From assembly GCA_030770545.1 (NCBI GenBank), contig CM061106.1, positions 134,001 through 198,000 of the forward strand: a DNA stretch of 64,000 bases, written 5' to 3'. Under the pieces are notes generated by a model. That model did no database searches. It worked only from the letters and a program-made list of their open reading frames with translations, and had not been told where the DNA came from. The stretch is from Macropodus opercularis (lineage: Eukaryota; Chordata; Actinopteri; Anabantiformes; Osphronemidae). Shown in pieces: positions 25,578 to 37,600 of this stretch. Both the position numbers and the translations under genes were made by a program. How positions within the stretch are numbered: position 1 is the first letter of the stretch; each line of letters opens with the position of its first letter.

Positions 25578-28500
25578 ATGGCTCAGATCACGAGCGAAGG
25601 GCCCGAAAAAGACGCGCAGTCGACGTCGAGCGAAGCCGGGGCCGGAGAAACGGCGGCGACCGGGAAGCAGGCGCAGGCCGAGCTGGACCCCGAACAGGAA
25701 CCGGGCGACAACAACGAGAGCGGAGCAGGAATGGACGCGAAGAGCTGCCGCGAGGCCGAGGAGCGCGGCTACAGCCCGGCTGCGATTCCCGACGCCGACA
25801 AAGTGGCAGAAAAGGCCGAGAACAACGCGAGGGAGCCCGGCGGCGAAGTCTCCGAGCCGGGGAAAAGTCCCGTCCAGGGCAGTTTGGCGAGCAGCACCGA
25901 GTCCGCACAAGAGGGCTCCCGGGTCCTGAAGCAAGAACAAAGAGAGGGGGAGAGCGCGTCCCCCGGACCGCCCGGCGACCGCGCCAAGCCCGCCGAGCGG
26001 GGCGAGCCCGGCACCAAGAGACGGGCCAGCGTCGAGCTGGCGTCGTCGGACGGGGAGCCGCTCAGCCGCATGGATTCCGAAGACAGGTCTGTCGCGACGA
26101 GCCGGGGAGAGACCGTGACCCGGCCGAGCCAGCTCATCCCTGGGCTCGTCTACCGGGATGGGGCCGCTGGACCGGGTCACGGCCTCGTGTTTGGTGTCTT
26201 ATGTACCGGGGTCCATCCTCTGGGCTGAGCTGTTTGCGTGAATGTGAGCAGGCCTCCCAGCTGTTCACGCGTGGACGTGTCCGCCAGCTGTAGGACAGTT
26301 GTTGTTATCTTTTAACTTTGGTGGAACCCACCGGCCGGCGGCCACTTGCCTTGTGCAGGGGTGGAGGCAGGCTGAGCCCGGGGTCACAGGGTCATGGGTT
26401 GTGTTGAGCCATCACCTTGTCCCCCTGAACCGAATTCCCCCGGACTAATCTCTGCACGTCTTTAATGTTTGTGTGCGTTCAGCAGTTACTCTTTGTACCT
26501 GTTGGTTAGATTTGGTCGCAGTTTAACCCGCAGGCCTGTGCAGGAGCAGCAGCCATAGGTGAGTCGGCACCTGCACCTGCCGGGTCCGGACGCTACCCAG
26601 CTGGAGCCGCGTTGAGGCTGGTACCTGAGCTCTTGCCAGAAAGCGTCCAACCGTGAACGCCGGCGTGTCGATTCGCACCTTGTGGGCGTGACTCTACGAC
26701 TATGACTGTAGCAGCTCATCGCTGGAATCCCCTTTTCCAGGCTTCCTGTTTGTGGCCGGCGCTGAACTGCTTCAAAGACGGTCTGTGTTGCTCAGTAGCA
26801 GGGTTTGCACCGCGGCTGAACCCTGGTTACCTGCCGCCGTGCGTGGTCTCCAGTGGAAGCACACAAAGCGTGATGGAGAGTGATGCTCTCACGCGTGACT
26901 GTCTGACGGTCTTTCTGCGATCGGTCGGGGGAAGCCGTGAGTGAACTTCATTCGCGTGCGGCTCAGCGATTGTATTCAAAGTAATTTCTGTCAGTACATC
27001 CCCTCGGCCTCACAGAGAACACGAAGCCTACGTCCAGCCAGGCGTAGCGTAGCGGGGGAGCGTCGACCGGTGTCGACTCCTGCCAGCACATCCTGCGTTT
27101 TCCTCATGGGGTAAAGCGGCGACTAACACTAGCATTAGTTCAGGGTCCAGACGTGGCCGTTAGTGTTGCTGGCGAGTCGAGCTGTGATGCAGACCTCACA
27201 TCCCCTCACATCCCGCCTCCAGTTCAGCAGGTGTTCATTTCACGTGTCTTCCTTGTCTCCTGCAGCATCAGCAGCACCCTGATGGACATGGAGAGCACGG
27301 CGTCCAGCGGTCGCTCCACGCCGGCCATGCTCAACGGTCACGGCGGCGCGGCGGGGAGCGGCGCGGCGCCGGCGGGCGGCAAGTCTCTGAGCTACACGTG
27401 CTGCTGGGATCACTGCCAGCTGAAGTTCACCTGCAGCCCAGACCTGGCCGAACACATCCGAGCCACACACGTGGACGCGCAGAGAGGCGGGGTCAGTATC
27501 ACGGCGTCGCGTGTCCTGTAGACAGGTTAGACCTTTGACTTCAGTGGGACTGAGTGGGCCAGGACCAACACGAGCACAGCTGCGTTGGGCCAGTCCAGGC
27601 GGCTGGCGACCGAGCACCTGGCTGCTAGCTGCTAGCTACTAGCTACTGGAGTCGCTGTTCATTGCGTGTCTGCTCACCTGTAAAGGTCAAAGGCCGCTGC
27701 GCTGTAACTAATCCAGGTCTGTTGGTGCTGCTCAGGTGTTCGTGTGTCTGTGGAAGGGCTGCAAAGTGTACAACACGCCGTCCACCAGTCAGAGCTGGCT
27801 GCAGAGACACATGCTGACCCACAGCGGGGACAAACCCTTCAAGGTGAGGAGGCGCCGCAGTTCGCTCAGCGCTCGGCTCCGCTCAGCGCTCGGCTCCGCT
27901 CGCGTCGTGTAACCATGTGACGTCTCCCCGCAGTGTGTGGTCGGCGGCTGCAACGCCACGTTCGCCTCGCAGGGAGGGCTGGCGCGCCACGTGCCCACTC
28001 ACTTCAGCTCCCAGGGCTCGTCCAAAATGTCCAGCCAGGGCAGAGTGAAGGAGGAGTCTCCGTCCAAGGCCGGACTCAGCAAGAGGAGGAAGCTGAAGAA
28101 CAAATACAGACGCTCGCTGCGTACGTACCACACACACACACACACACACACACCAGCCTGCAGCGTGTTACTGAGGCTCTCTGCCGTTTTCAGCGCGACC
28201 TCACGACTTCTTCGACGCTCAGACCATGGACGCCATCCGCCACCGAGCCATCTGCCTCAACCTGGCGACGCACATCGAGAGCCTGGGCAACGGACACAGC
28301 GTGGTGTTCCACAGCACGGTGGGCTGGCCGCCGCACACGGGTCAGAACGGGCCCGTGGTGCTGAGCTAACTGCTCTGTGTGTGGGTTGCAGGTTATAGCC
28401 AAGAGGAAAGAGGATTCTGGGAAAGTCAAGGTGCTGTTGCACTGGACGCCTGAAGATATGTAAGCCCTGCTCTGCTTTCTCTAACCCTGTAACGTTGAAT

Positions 28501-28742
28501 GGCCCGTCGTTGGGCTCTGGTGTTGACGGCCGTCTCCGTTGCAGACTTCCGGACGTGTGGGTGAACGAGAGCGACCGACCGCAGCAGAAGACCAAGGTGG
28601 TCCATCTGTCCAAGCTGCCCACGGACACGGCCGTGCTGCTCGACCCCACCATCTACAGGTGCGTGCGCCTTCGCCTGCGGCGCGGCCGAGCTGGCGACGC
28701 TCACTAACGACGCTCTGTTTCCTCCACAGGATGTTCTTTTAA
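25578..28742 (+). CDS. aebp2: AEBP2, zinc finger cofactor of PRC2
   Basis: Zinc finger protein AEBP2, an accessory (JARID2-type PRC2.2) subunit that helps EZH2/SUZ12 bind chromatin in the nucleus. Exons: 25578-26086, 27266-27491, 27736-27843, 27934-28120, 28194-28318, 28392-28459, 28545-28658, 28730-28742. Phases join to give 449 aa. The first ATG after the TATA box, in GCGAACATGG, was chosen. Residues 1-160 are an acidic, low-complexity Glu/Ala/Gly/Ser region. They are followed by SSDGEPLSRMDSED, a block conserved with human. Three C2H2 fingers follow: C215 or C216/C220/H233/H238, C249/C254/H270/H274 and C282/C287/H300/H304. Next come the basic KRRKLKNKYRRS and the conserved tail (HDFFDAQTMDAIRHRA, IAKRKEDSGK, LPDVWVNES, KVVHLSKLP). 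The last exon adds only three codons, ending IYRMFF, so the long basic C-terminus I recall from human AEBP2 is absent from this isoform. Confidence 0.93.
26087..27265 (+). other. AEBP2 intron 1
   Basis: 1.18 kb between the long first exon and the ISSTLMDMES exon. The first-exon reading frame runs on past the donor, but homology stops at the donor (ends GAAGACAG|GTCTGT). No further gene or repeat is recognised. Confidence 0.7.
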
Positions 28743-29275
28743 CGCGTCCGCCTCCTGCCTCCCCCACGCGACTGGTTCTGTAGTGACCCTCTAGTGTTTT
28801 TCCATTTGGTGCTGACTTTACAGTGGACTGTAGAGAAGTATGTTTGTCTTCATAGGTAACGGTTGTTAGACTAAAACTAACTGATGAGGCTGTAACTTCC
28901 ACTGCAGACGGACGTGCAGAGGAGCTGTCTTTGTAAATACTTGAGATTTGTAATATATTTTTATATTTTGAATTTTTTACTGTATTGTAGGTAGATGGCG
29001 TTTTTCAATAGATGTTTTCCAGTCATGTTCAGATAGCTGCCATCTCTACGGTCTGATGTCATTAAACGTCTCCAACCTGTCTCCATCTGGCTACGTCCGC
29101 TTTGTTCCTATAGCAGCACCAGCGGTTTGAGGTCACACACAACCAGTGGAGCCAGTCAGCAGATGCAGCTACGCGTAGGCTCCAAACGGGCACAAATTAA
29201 TATGGGTATTAGCTTATCATTATACACTGTCCTAACATGACTTAGACATTGAAAGCAGCAGTGGAGGAGAAGCTC
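28743..29275 (+). other. aebp2: AEBP2 3' untranslated region and short spacer
   Basis: AT-rich sequence after the stop codon at 28740-28742, including a run of TATTTTTATATTTTG near 28950 and an ATTAAA signal at 29061. Nothing else is recognised before the LINE remnant at about 29276. Confidence 0.6.
29061..29066 (+). promoter_or_regulatory. aebp2: Poly(A) signal (ATTAAA), AEBP2
   Basis: ATTAAA about 320 bases after the stop, followed by TGTCTCC and a T-rich stretch. It is the only standard signal before the retroelement. Confidence 0.5.
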
Positions 29276-29760
29276 CTTAGATAGAGATAGATAGATAGAT
29301 AAGACTTTATTAATCCCGCAGTGGGGAAATTCTGGTGACCCAGCAGCAGCAAGAGAAAAAAACAGTTGGAAAAAAAAATAAAGAGTAAAAATATGTTATA
29401 CATTATATACAAAAAGAAAGACAAAAAATGTACATATCTCACATAAACATAAAGTGCAAAAGTGCCGAATGAAAAAAACATTTAAAAAAAACAAAACAAA
29501 ACAACATACATGTAAACATGGGCACCGCACGGCACACATCACACTATGAACACGCTTTACAGTCATGTTGATGTGTTGTGGAGTCTTATAGCCGTGGGTA
29601 AGAAAGACCTCCGGTAGCTCAGTCCTGCACTTCGGGTGCAGCAGTCTCGCGCTGTGCGAGCTGCGTTGGTCCTTCTCTGTAGAGGTAGAAAGCAGTGGAG
29701 GATCAACAACAACAACAACAACAACAACCAGCTGAACACTGGACACACGGGTCTGGCGAC
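29276..29760 (-). mobile_element. LINE 3' fragment with GATA tail
   Basis: Read on the minus strand, the segment ends with CACCAGAATTTCCCCACTGC, then GGGATTAATAAAGTC and a (TATC)n microsatellite, here GATA on the plus strand at about 29282-29302. The same end recurs at 58190-58270 (+) and 60165-60225 (-). Just upstream a short frame reads SYRRSFLPTAIRLHN, which resembles the last residues of a fish non-LTR reverse transcriptase ORF. The copy is 5'-truncated, as is usual for LINEs, and stops about 150 bp before the NDUFA5 start codon. It also contains a (CAA)n run at 29704-29728. I cannot assign the family with certainty. Confidence 0.65.
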
Positions 29761-29907
29761 GTGAATGGCTTCTGCTCCGCCATCCACTTATCGCGATGAC
29801 GGCGTAGCGGCGCCTGCGTACACCTGCTGGTGTGATTGTGGGCTCGACGCCGACGTCATATTTAGTGGCCGGAAATCGCAGCTCGGAGGTTTCCGTCGCG
29901 GAGGAGG

Positions 29908-31375
29908 ATGGCTGGGCTGCTGAAAAAGGTACGAGTGGAGGTCGTGTAGCTGGTTTGGTGCGAGAAAAGACGAGTTCTGCCCTGGATGGAAGTCGTGGGC
30001 TCTGCGTTTCACCAGCATCGCTGCGGTGGACGGACGCGCGTTGAGAGGCGCTAGCTAGCTCATAACATTAACACATAACGCTAGCTAGCTAGCTCATAAC
30101 ATTAGCCAGCCCGTGGAGTGAGTGCGGTGACTACTGACCCGCGTTAAGGACACGGTCTCAGCCCACCTACGCGTCCTCTAATCGCGTCGTATTTATTGCC
30201 ACGTGTTCCAGCTGCCTCACGCCGCAGTGATCGCCTCCAAAATGCTCCTTTGACCCAGTTGTCTCACTCGGCAGAGGCTTCTCTGTCCTTTACTGTGAGC
30301 CTGTGTGTTTGACGCCTCCATGAGCTGCTGCTCTGTGGGTTGTAAGCTCGTGTAAATGCTCCTGTACGAGGCGTTTCATCGCCAGCTGGATGTGGCAGAG
30401 TCTGTAAAGTTCATTTGAGACCTTTCGTCGTTTTATTCTATAGTTTTCAGATTGTTTCGCTTGATTGGTGGAAATGCTAATCAGTCAGTAGCTCATCATT
30501 CATCTGATCAGTCCCAGATCCTGCTCTGGCATTTTAGTTTACACGGTGAAAATCTGTCATGAACACACTGATTATGTTTGGAGTATATGGACACGCTGGT
30601 GGGTCAGTCGGTACCGTCGGCACCATCATGGCCTGTTAACTGATGAGCTCAGAATCACTGCGTCGCATGCCACAGCGCTAAACTGAGACCACGTGGCCTC
30701 TTTAGATCTTGTCGAATGCACAGAAGCTCAAGTGTCTTGTGCTGCTCTCTCCTAGACGACCGGCCTGGTTGGCCTGGCAGTGTCCCAAAATCCACATGAG
30801 GTGAGTGGCTGAGGTGGGACACGCACCCCCACGAACACGGGTAAGTCCATGCTGAGTGTCTTCCCTGTGCTCCTCCCCAGCGCCTGAGGATTCTCTACTC
30901 CAAGATCCTGGCGTCGCTGCAGACCATGCCGCAGGACGCCGCCTACAGGAAGTACACGGAGCAGCTGGTCAGCGAGAGGCTGACCCACGTCAAAGCGGTC
31001 AGTGTGTCAGCTCCCGGCGAGCTGTAGTCAAAACGGCCATTTAATGGAGACCAACGGGCGCTGACCCACCAGCTGGTCAATCGCTGGCACAGAGCCGGTC
31101 GTGCTGGTAGACTGAGTGTGTCTCTCTTCACAGGAACCTGACGTCGAAAAGCTGGAGAAGAAAATCAACTGTGGTCAGATAGAAGAGGTGATCTTCCAGG
31201 TAGGTCTCGTGTTGGTCTTGTGCTAAGCTCCGACCAGAGACGTGCCGCTGACGGGATGCGTGTCTGTGTGCAGGCCGAGTGTGAGCTCAGCCTCTCGAGG
31301 AAGATGTCGGAGTGGAAGCCGTGGGAGCCGCTGACTGACGAGGCTCCTCCCAACCAGTGGAAATGGCCCATCTGA
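29908..31375 (+). CDS. ndufa5: NDUFA5, complex I subunit B13
   Basis: NADH dehydrogenase 1 alpha subcomplex subunit 5, an accessory subunit on the matrix arm of mitochondrial complex I. Exons: 29908-29928, 30756-30800, 30881-30997, 31134-31199, 31274-31375. All introns are phase 0 and the product is 116 aa, which is the length I recall for the human protein. Seen: MAGLLKK then TTGLVGLAVSQNPHERL, the helical YRKYTEQLVSERL, VEKLEKKINCGQIEEVI, and a C-terminus of WKPWEPLTDEAPPNQWKWPI. The start codon is in GAGGAGGATGG and no in-frame alternative is needed. There is no cleavable presequence, as expected for this family. The promoter is CpG-rich and TATA-less, hemmed in by the LINE remnant upstream. 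The gene converges on COG5. Confidence 0.96.
30051..30105 (+). repeat. Two-copy repeat with (GCTA)n core
   Basis: The string CTAGCTAGCTCATAACATTA occurs twice about 30 bp apart, the second time with one extra GCTA. It lies in NDUFA5 intron 1. Confidence 0.85.
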
Positions 31376-31449
31376 AAGAGCGGCGCTCACGTCGTACTGT
31401 GCGTGTGTGTGATCCATACCTGTGCTTCGCTACAATGACAAACTGTGCA

Positions 31450-31455
31450 AATAAA
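31450..31455 (+). promoter_or_regulatory. ndufa5: Poly(A) signal, NDUFA5
   Basis: AATAAA 75 bp after the NDUFA5 stop. Cleavage is expected at about 31470-31485, next to the opposing COG5 signal. Confidence 0.8.
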
Positions 31456-31491
31456 AGTCGTGCAAATGTACATCCATTCATTTCCAAGCAG

Positions 31492-31497
31492 TTTATT
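31492..31497 (-). promoter_or_regulatory. cog5: Poly(A) signal, COG5
   Basis: TTTATT on the plus strand, which is AATAAA on the minus strand, lies 191 bp past the COG5 stop. Cleavage is expected at about 31465-31480, so the two convergent transcripts should abut or overlap. Confidence 0.7.
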
Positions 31498-31687
31498 TCA
31501 CATTGAATTAGTTCCATCAGCTGCAGCACGTTGAACTGCGTTCTGTAGACTCGGTGCTGAATCGTTTAGTGTTGCATGGTCGTGAGCTTTGGAATGTTGG
31601 GATCCAAGTGAAAAGCAAAACAACCCCCCACGTACCAGTCACACCGTTAACCGCACAGAGGCGTCCCAGCATGCACTTCAAACGCCT

Positions 31688-34600
31688 TCAACCACTGGTG
31701 GCTTTCTGTAACAGCTGAAGCATGATGGGATAGATGGGGGCAAACTCCTTCCCCTGCCGGGCCCTCACTTGCTGCACGTACGCCTCCAGAGCTCCCCTGG
31801 GAGGACACATGGCCAGAGAAGGAGGTCAGCTCACGTTTCAAACCGCGGATCATACTAGCCACAGAGGAGCCGTCAAAGCTGCACTTTGTATATGACATCA
31901 TTTGTGGAGGGAAGGAACGATGGCTTGTGTATGTACAAAGACTCCACTAGAGGCTGCTCCAGTGTCAGCCTGTGGACGCGTGTACTGTAATACTGCACCT
32001 GATGAGGCTCAGCCTGTCTCTCTCCGACGGATGGTCGTCCAGCCACTGGGAGTAGCGGGCGATGGACCACTCTGCTCTCTGCGGGAGACGGGGCTCCGTT
32101 AATAGGTTCACAGTAAGGTCAGCGTCGCCCGTGTGTGCCTGTGTGCCTACGGACCTGGTGAGGTGACTTGAGCTCCGACGGGGCCCTGGCGAACAGGAAG
32201 TGCAGCAGGGTGCTGTAGGGGATCAGGTCTCCCACCGCCGGGCTGCTGGCGATCAGCTCACTGGTCTGAAACAGCAGCGGCCTACAACGCATAGATGATA
32301 ATACGCTGACAGGCAAGGACCCCGTTACGCCCAGCTCCCCTGGGCCGAGCACGGCCAGCACCGGGTGCCGTTCAGGGTGTGGGTCACCCGTCAGACACAT
32401 CGAAGTACTTCAGATTCCATTTTCAGACAAAACACAAGTGATGCTGACGCACCCAGTGATCAAACCACACAAGCTAGGACAGTTTTGCGATTGGGCTCCA
32501 ACGTCTTTGAGCTTAACTGAGTGTTGGGCTGACAGTGCAGACATTGAAACCCTGCAGAGCTCAGCGCAGGTTGTATACGCACCTGAAGGAGCGCAGCATT
32601 CTGTACGGCTTCCCCAGGTCAGACACTCTCCTGCACAGAGGTGCCACCGCCATCTCCATCTGACAGAGCACACAGCGGTTAGAAGCGCCGGCTCGGCCTG
32701 GACGGCGGCGCCGTGAGCGCACCCCCCTCACCTGTGCGAAGTCTGCGGCCAGTCTCATCTTGCCGCCCTCGCCCAGCGGACGCAGCAGGCTGGCGTGGCG
32801 GACGAACAGCTCCATGGCTCTCTGAGCTATGCCCCCGGTGCTGTCGTAGATGAAGTCCACACACTGGAAGTGTCTGAAGTAGTCAGCCATCACTCTGGAG
32901 ATGAAGCCCTGCAGCTCCTTCATGTACAGGGAGCACGGAACGTCGGGCTTATCAGGGCTCGACAGTGGCCTGGAAACACGGAAGGCTTTCAGGTGAGAGG
33001 TGGCTTTAAAAAAAAAGCAGCGGTAGTAAATGTGCACTTTCATCATGATGGCAAGACACTGATATGAGTCTGACATCGAATTAAGAAGCAGCACGTATTA
33101 AAATGTGTGCTCCACCACGGCCCAACTGGACTCACCCTGAAAAGTCCTCCTGGTGCAGTGTGATGATGATGGCCTCTATGGAGTCACCGACCGACTGGAG
33201 CAGAGGCTGCACTGCGCTGCTCATCAGGGCCTGCACTCCCTGAATCACAAGAGCCATCAATCAAAACACCTTCAGCTGTGTATAGTGGCTCGAACACGGA
33301 TCGCTTGGTCGGGCGGTGAACCACGAACCACAGGGTTGGGACGAAAACTAAAGATCTGAATATATGCTGAACTACAACCAAGCACACGTGAGTCTAACTG
33401 AATGCGACTTCCAGTACGAAAGCACTGCGGTACCTCCAAAGAAGACGACAGAGAATCGGCAGCAGCCGTTGGACTGGTGGCTCCTAATCCTGAGATGATC
33501 TGTGAATAGAAAACAGCGGGTGAAAGGGCAGCAGGGCAACGCGTCCCATCGTCGTTCGTTTTGTCAGCCTGTCACGTCTGAAATTGATTCCCGCTTCGTT
33601 TCACGCGGTACAAAAGCAAAGGCTGGAGGTTTAATATTTAATGCTGAAGTAATCGCTTTGGCAGGCTATGCATGTTTAATGGAGGGCGTGGAGGGAATGC
33701 TAGGGCTTTCATCCCGTAACGTCCTGAGCACGAGTGTGTGTTGTACCAACACTGGGAAGAGACACGTTACAACACGGCGGTGACTGACCTTGGCCACGGC
33801 CTGCTGCAGGCGGTGGAGGGAGTTGACCACGGCCACGTTCCTCCTCTGGCCCTCCGTCAGCGGGCCGATCACCTGGCTGGCCTCGCCCTGAGTGCACAGC
33901 TGCAAACAGATGTTAGACGCGGTTCGACGGCACGCGAGGCTGCGCGGGAACGAGAAACGCAGAAACGCAGAAACACCCACCAGCTGCTCAGATTTGACAC
34001 AGAAGAGCTGCACAGTCTTGGCAGCATTCTTGGCCACAGCCAGGGACAGGTTTGGGTCGACCGATGCTACGTTCAGCTCGCTGCAAAAGAAGCAATGAGT
34101 AACAGACACAGTACGTCTGTCATCAACTGACAGCCAGACATTGGTCACTTATCCACATCCCAGAAAGCATCAGCTCACTTTTCTATTGGAATCGTGTGCA
34201 AAGCAGCACATTTATCAAGATCAGCTGGTGGTAACAGCAAACAAATCCCATGAGCAGCGAAAGCGTTTTAACATCGTCAGCCACTGGTGACATTTCAACT
34301 GTGTGAACTTCACTGTCATACGGAGGAACCGAAGCTGGAGCAGCTGTCACTGTTCACACTGACGGGTTCCAGCCAAGCCCAGAACCGGTCCATTGGCTGC
34401 GGTACTGGGGGACGTTAGCTTAAATGAGCCAGGGTCACCTACCGCACAGTTTCAGACCGGACCCCTGTCTGCGTCACACACATCATACGTGCCTGCTGAT
34501 AGTCTTGATGATGCTGTCCAGCTCGTCGTTGGAGGGCGGGTTGCGGCCTCCCATGGGGAACACGAGGTTGATGGGGTCAAACAGGCGAGAGAGGGACTTG

Positions 34601-37600
34601 GACAGGTAGGCCGCCTCGTACGGCTGCAGGGAGTCCTTCAGAGCCTTCTCTGGGCTACGCACACAAATGCACAACAGATTACCTTGGTGTCATCTCTGAC
34701 CCAGTTCTCTCCTCATCCTACATTATAGAATCTCCAGAACCTCCTACTTCCACCTGAGGAATGTTGCTAAAATGAGGAGCATCCTCTCACAGAGTGATGC
34801 TGAAACATGAATCCCTGCATTAGTTCCTCCAGGCTGGACGACTGTGTCTCCCTGCTCATAGTTTGAACCAGTGACTCTTTAAAAGCCTCCAGTTAATTCA
34901 AATGCTGCAGCAGAGTCTGACTGGACTCAGGAAGAGACGTCACATTTCTCCTACATTAGCTTCTCTGTCCTGTCAAATCTAGGATAGAATTAAATTCTTC
35001 TCCTCTTCCAAAGCTCTTCATAATAAAGCTCCATCTTGTCTTAGACCTCATGGCTCCTTCTGCTCCAACAGAACCTTGCTTCTCAGAGCTGGTCTACTGG
35101 TGGTTCTAGAGTTTCTACCTGTAGAACGGGAGGCAGAGCCTTTAGCTCCAAGCTCCTCTATGTGGAACCAGCTTCCAGTTCAGGTTCTAGCAGCAGACGC
35201 CCTCTCTGCTCTAAAACTAGGCTGAAACCTTCCTTTCTGACAAAGCTGATGGTTCACTGATGTTGTGAATTGGCGCCATAGAAATAAAGTTGAATTGAAT
35301 TACAGCTGACACGCCACTGATGCAGGCGAGTTATGCCAGAGAAGCAGCTACTAGCGACACACCTTTGTCACATCATTAACATGATGGGAGCAGCACAGTG
35401 CGAGGCTCCCTTCGCTATCCTCTGATCGCCTCCCGTTATTTCTGGAGCCCTTCAAGCTCATATATAAACAGCCGTGTCTCCTCTAATTATGTTTAGATGT
35501 GTATTAGCTGCTTTCATCTGCCTGTGCAAAGGTTGAACGCAGAGGGTTCCAGCCTGGACAGGTTTCAACCTGTCCAGGCTGAACCCTTACCCGGACCGAG
35601 AGCCCCTCAGCCTGGTCGGGTTCCACACTCACTACAACGCGGTGAACTCACTTGTAGTCCTGCCTGGCCTGCATAAACAGGTCCTGAGCGTCCGTCTCGG
35701 CGGCAACGATGTCCAGAGACGCCTCCGTGCCGCCGCTGCTCGTCAGTGCCCCCTGCATGCTGGCGCTATATTGCTGCAGTCTGCGCCACAGTTCATTGTA
35801 CAGTCGCAAGAGTTTAGGGTATTCTCCTTCAAAGGCCTGCTTTAGGAAGGACGAGGCTGCGGAGAGAGAAGACAGGGAACCAGGGATTCACAGTCAGTTC
35901 CAGGGACACGATTATTCATATTGCACCACCTAAAAGCTATAGCACAGGTCTTCAATGGCTTCAAGTGCTCTCCAGTCAGTGCATCATTCATAAAAAGTCA
36001 AAGCAAAAATGACTAAAACAATAATAAACATGAGTGAATACACTTAAAAACCCACACACACATCCGACACTGCATCGATTATTTTTAGCAGCATTCAGAT
36101 ATTCAGTTATTGCAGTTGGGTAAAAACTGTGCTGAGCCTGTTGGCCTTTATTTGACCTGGAACCTGAAGGCATCAGTTCAACCAGAGAGTGGCCTGGGTG
36201 ACGTGTCTGTGCTCGTCTGAGGCTCTCCAGCGTGGACGTGTGGCTCTGAGAGGAAGCTGCTGATCTGAATGTGGGAGCCGCAGGCTGTGTGACGGTGTGA
36301 CGGTGCAGCAGGTAGCGCTGCTGCTATGGCTCCTCTGTGGATCGGTTCGCTCTGAACAAACGTGGGGGTCGAGTCTTGAGGGCAGAGCTGCAGTGATGAC
36401 GTGACCACGGACCAGTTTTCGTCACCACTGGGGTCAGCGCCACTGGTCTGTAGTCGTAGCTGGAGATGTGGGGCTTCTTGGGCAGGGGGACTATGGTGGA
36501 GGACTTCAGGCAGGGTGGGACAGTGTCTATGCAGTTCTTGATGTAGCTCAGTACACTGTGAACATCTCCAGGTCCTGATGTTCTGCAGTTTGATGGTAGA
36601 ACAGACCTTGTCCAGAGTCTTCTCTCCCCTAGTAGCAATGGATGGGGGTTGGACCTACAGTAAACTCCCCTGGGAGATAAACGGGCCTTTGACATATTCT
36701 ATGTCTGTCTAGTCACAGTGTTGGTCACCAGCTACTTTACATTCTAATCTAGCGAAATATTATCCGTTATATTTGTCTATAACATCAACATATGTCTAAA
36801 ATATAGGTATAACTATAATTACAGAGTGAGGGGGAAGAGCACAGGTGAGAGCACCTACCTACTGACTGATGCCCTGCCAGACGTGCGTGAGTAAATACAT
36901 ACTTGGTGATCATTCATCCACTACACAAAGATGTGAACTTACTCGACGTGCTCCATAAAATGTGGACTCTACGTATGGATTCGATAAGGAATGAAGGGTT
37001 TTCCACTGAGTAAAACGCATTAGGACCCATTGTGGGTTATCCAGCACACGGGCAGCCTGCAGGGCTGTTGCTCCAGCTGCTCGATAAACAAGCTCACCTT
37101 CAGTCGCTCGGTGGAACTCCTCAGCAAGCGTGTTGGTCACATCCGTCCAGAAGGTGTAGAGAATATCCGGCTGCCCGTCCTGTCACCAAGCAGACAAACA
37201 CAATGCAGTGATGAGGAACATCATCCCACGTGACGCTCCTGATCAGCCTTTGCTTGCTGGACGGGCTGAGGTTGCAGAGTGTGCTGCTTTCAGGAGCAAG
37301 CCTTCAGTCACTCTCTCATCCTGAGACACTAGAAGGACAGTGTTTAAATATCTGCCGCTGTCCCTCGGCAGGTTCACGGAGGCTAACTAGGGCGAGAGTA
37401 GCTACAGCACTCGCACAGCAAAGGTGTTAAGTAAAGCGGAGAAGAGTCCTGGCGATGACACTCCTTTCTGGCTGAGGAGCCAAATGCCCGACAGCTTGTA
37501 CTCTAAGTGGAATCTGCTCTGGACAATGGGAGACAATAGTACGCGTGGAATAAACAGGACAGAAGAGGCTCAGTGAGTATTTCTGCTGGCGTCCACATTT

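Noticed and set aside
25479..26180. 233-codon minus-strand open frame opposite AEBP2 exon 1
   Set aside because: It is a shadow of a GC-rich coding exon. It lacks domain features, while the plus frame joins in phase to the AEBP2 zinc finger exons.
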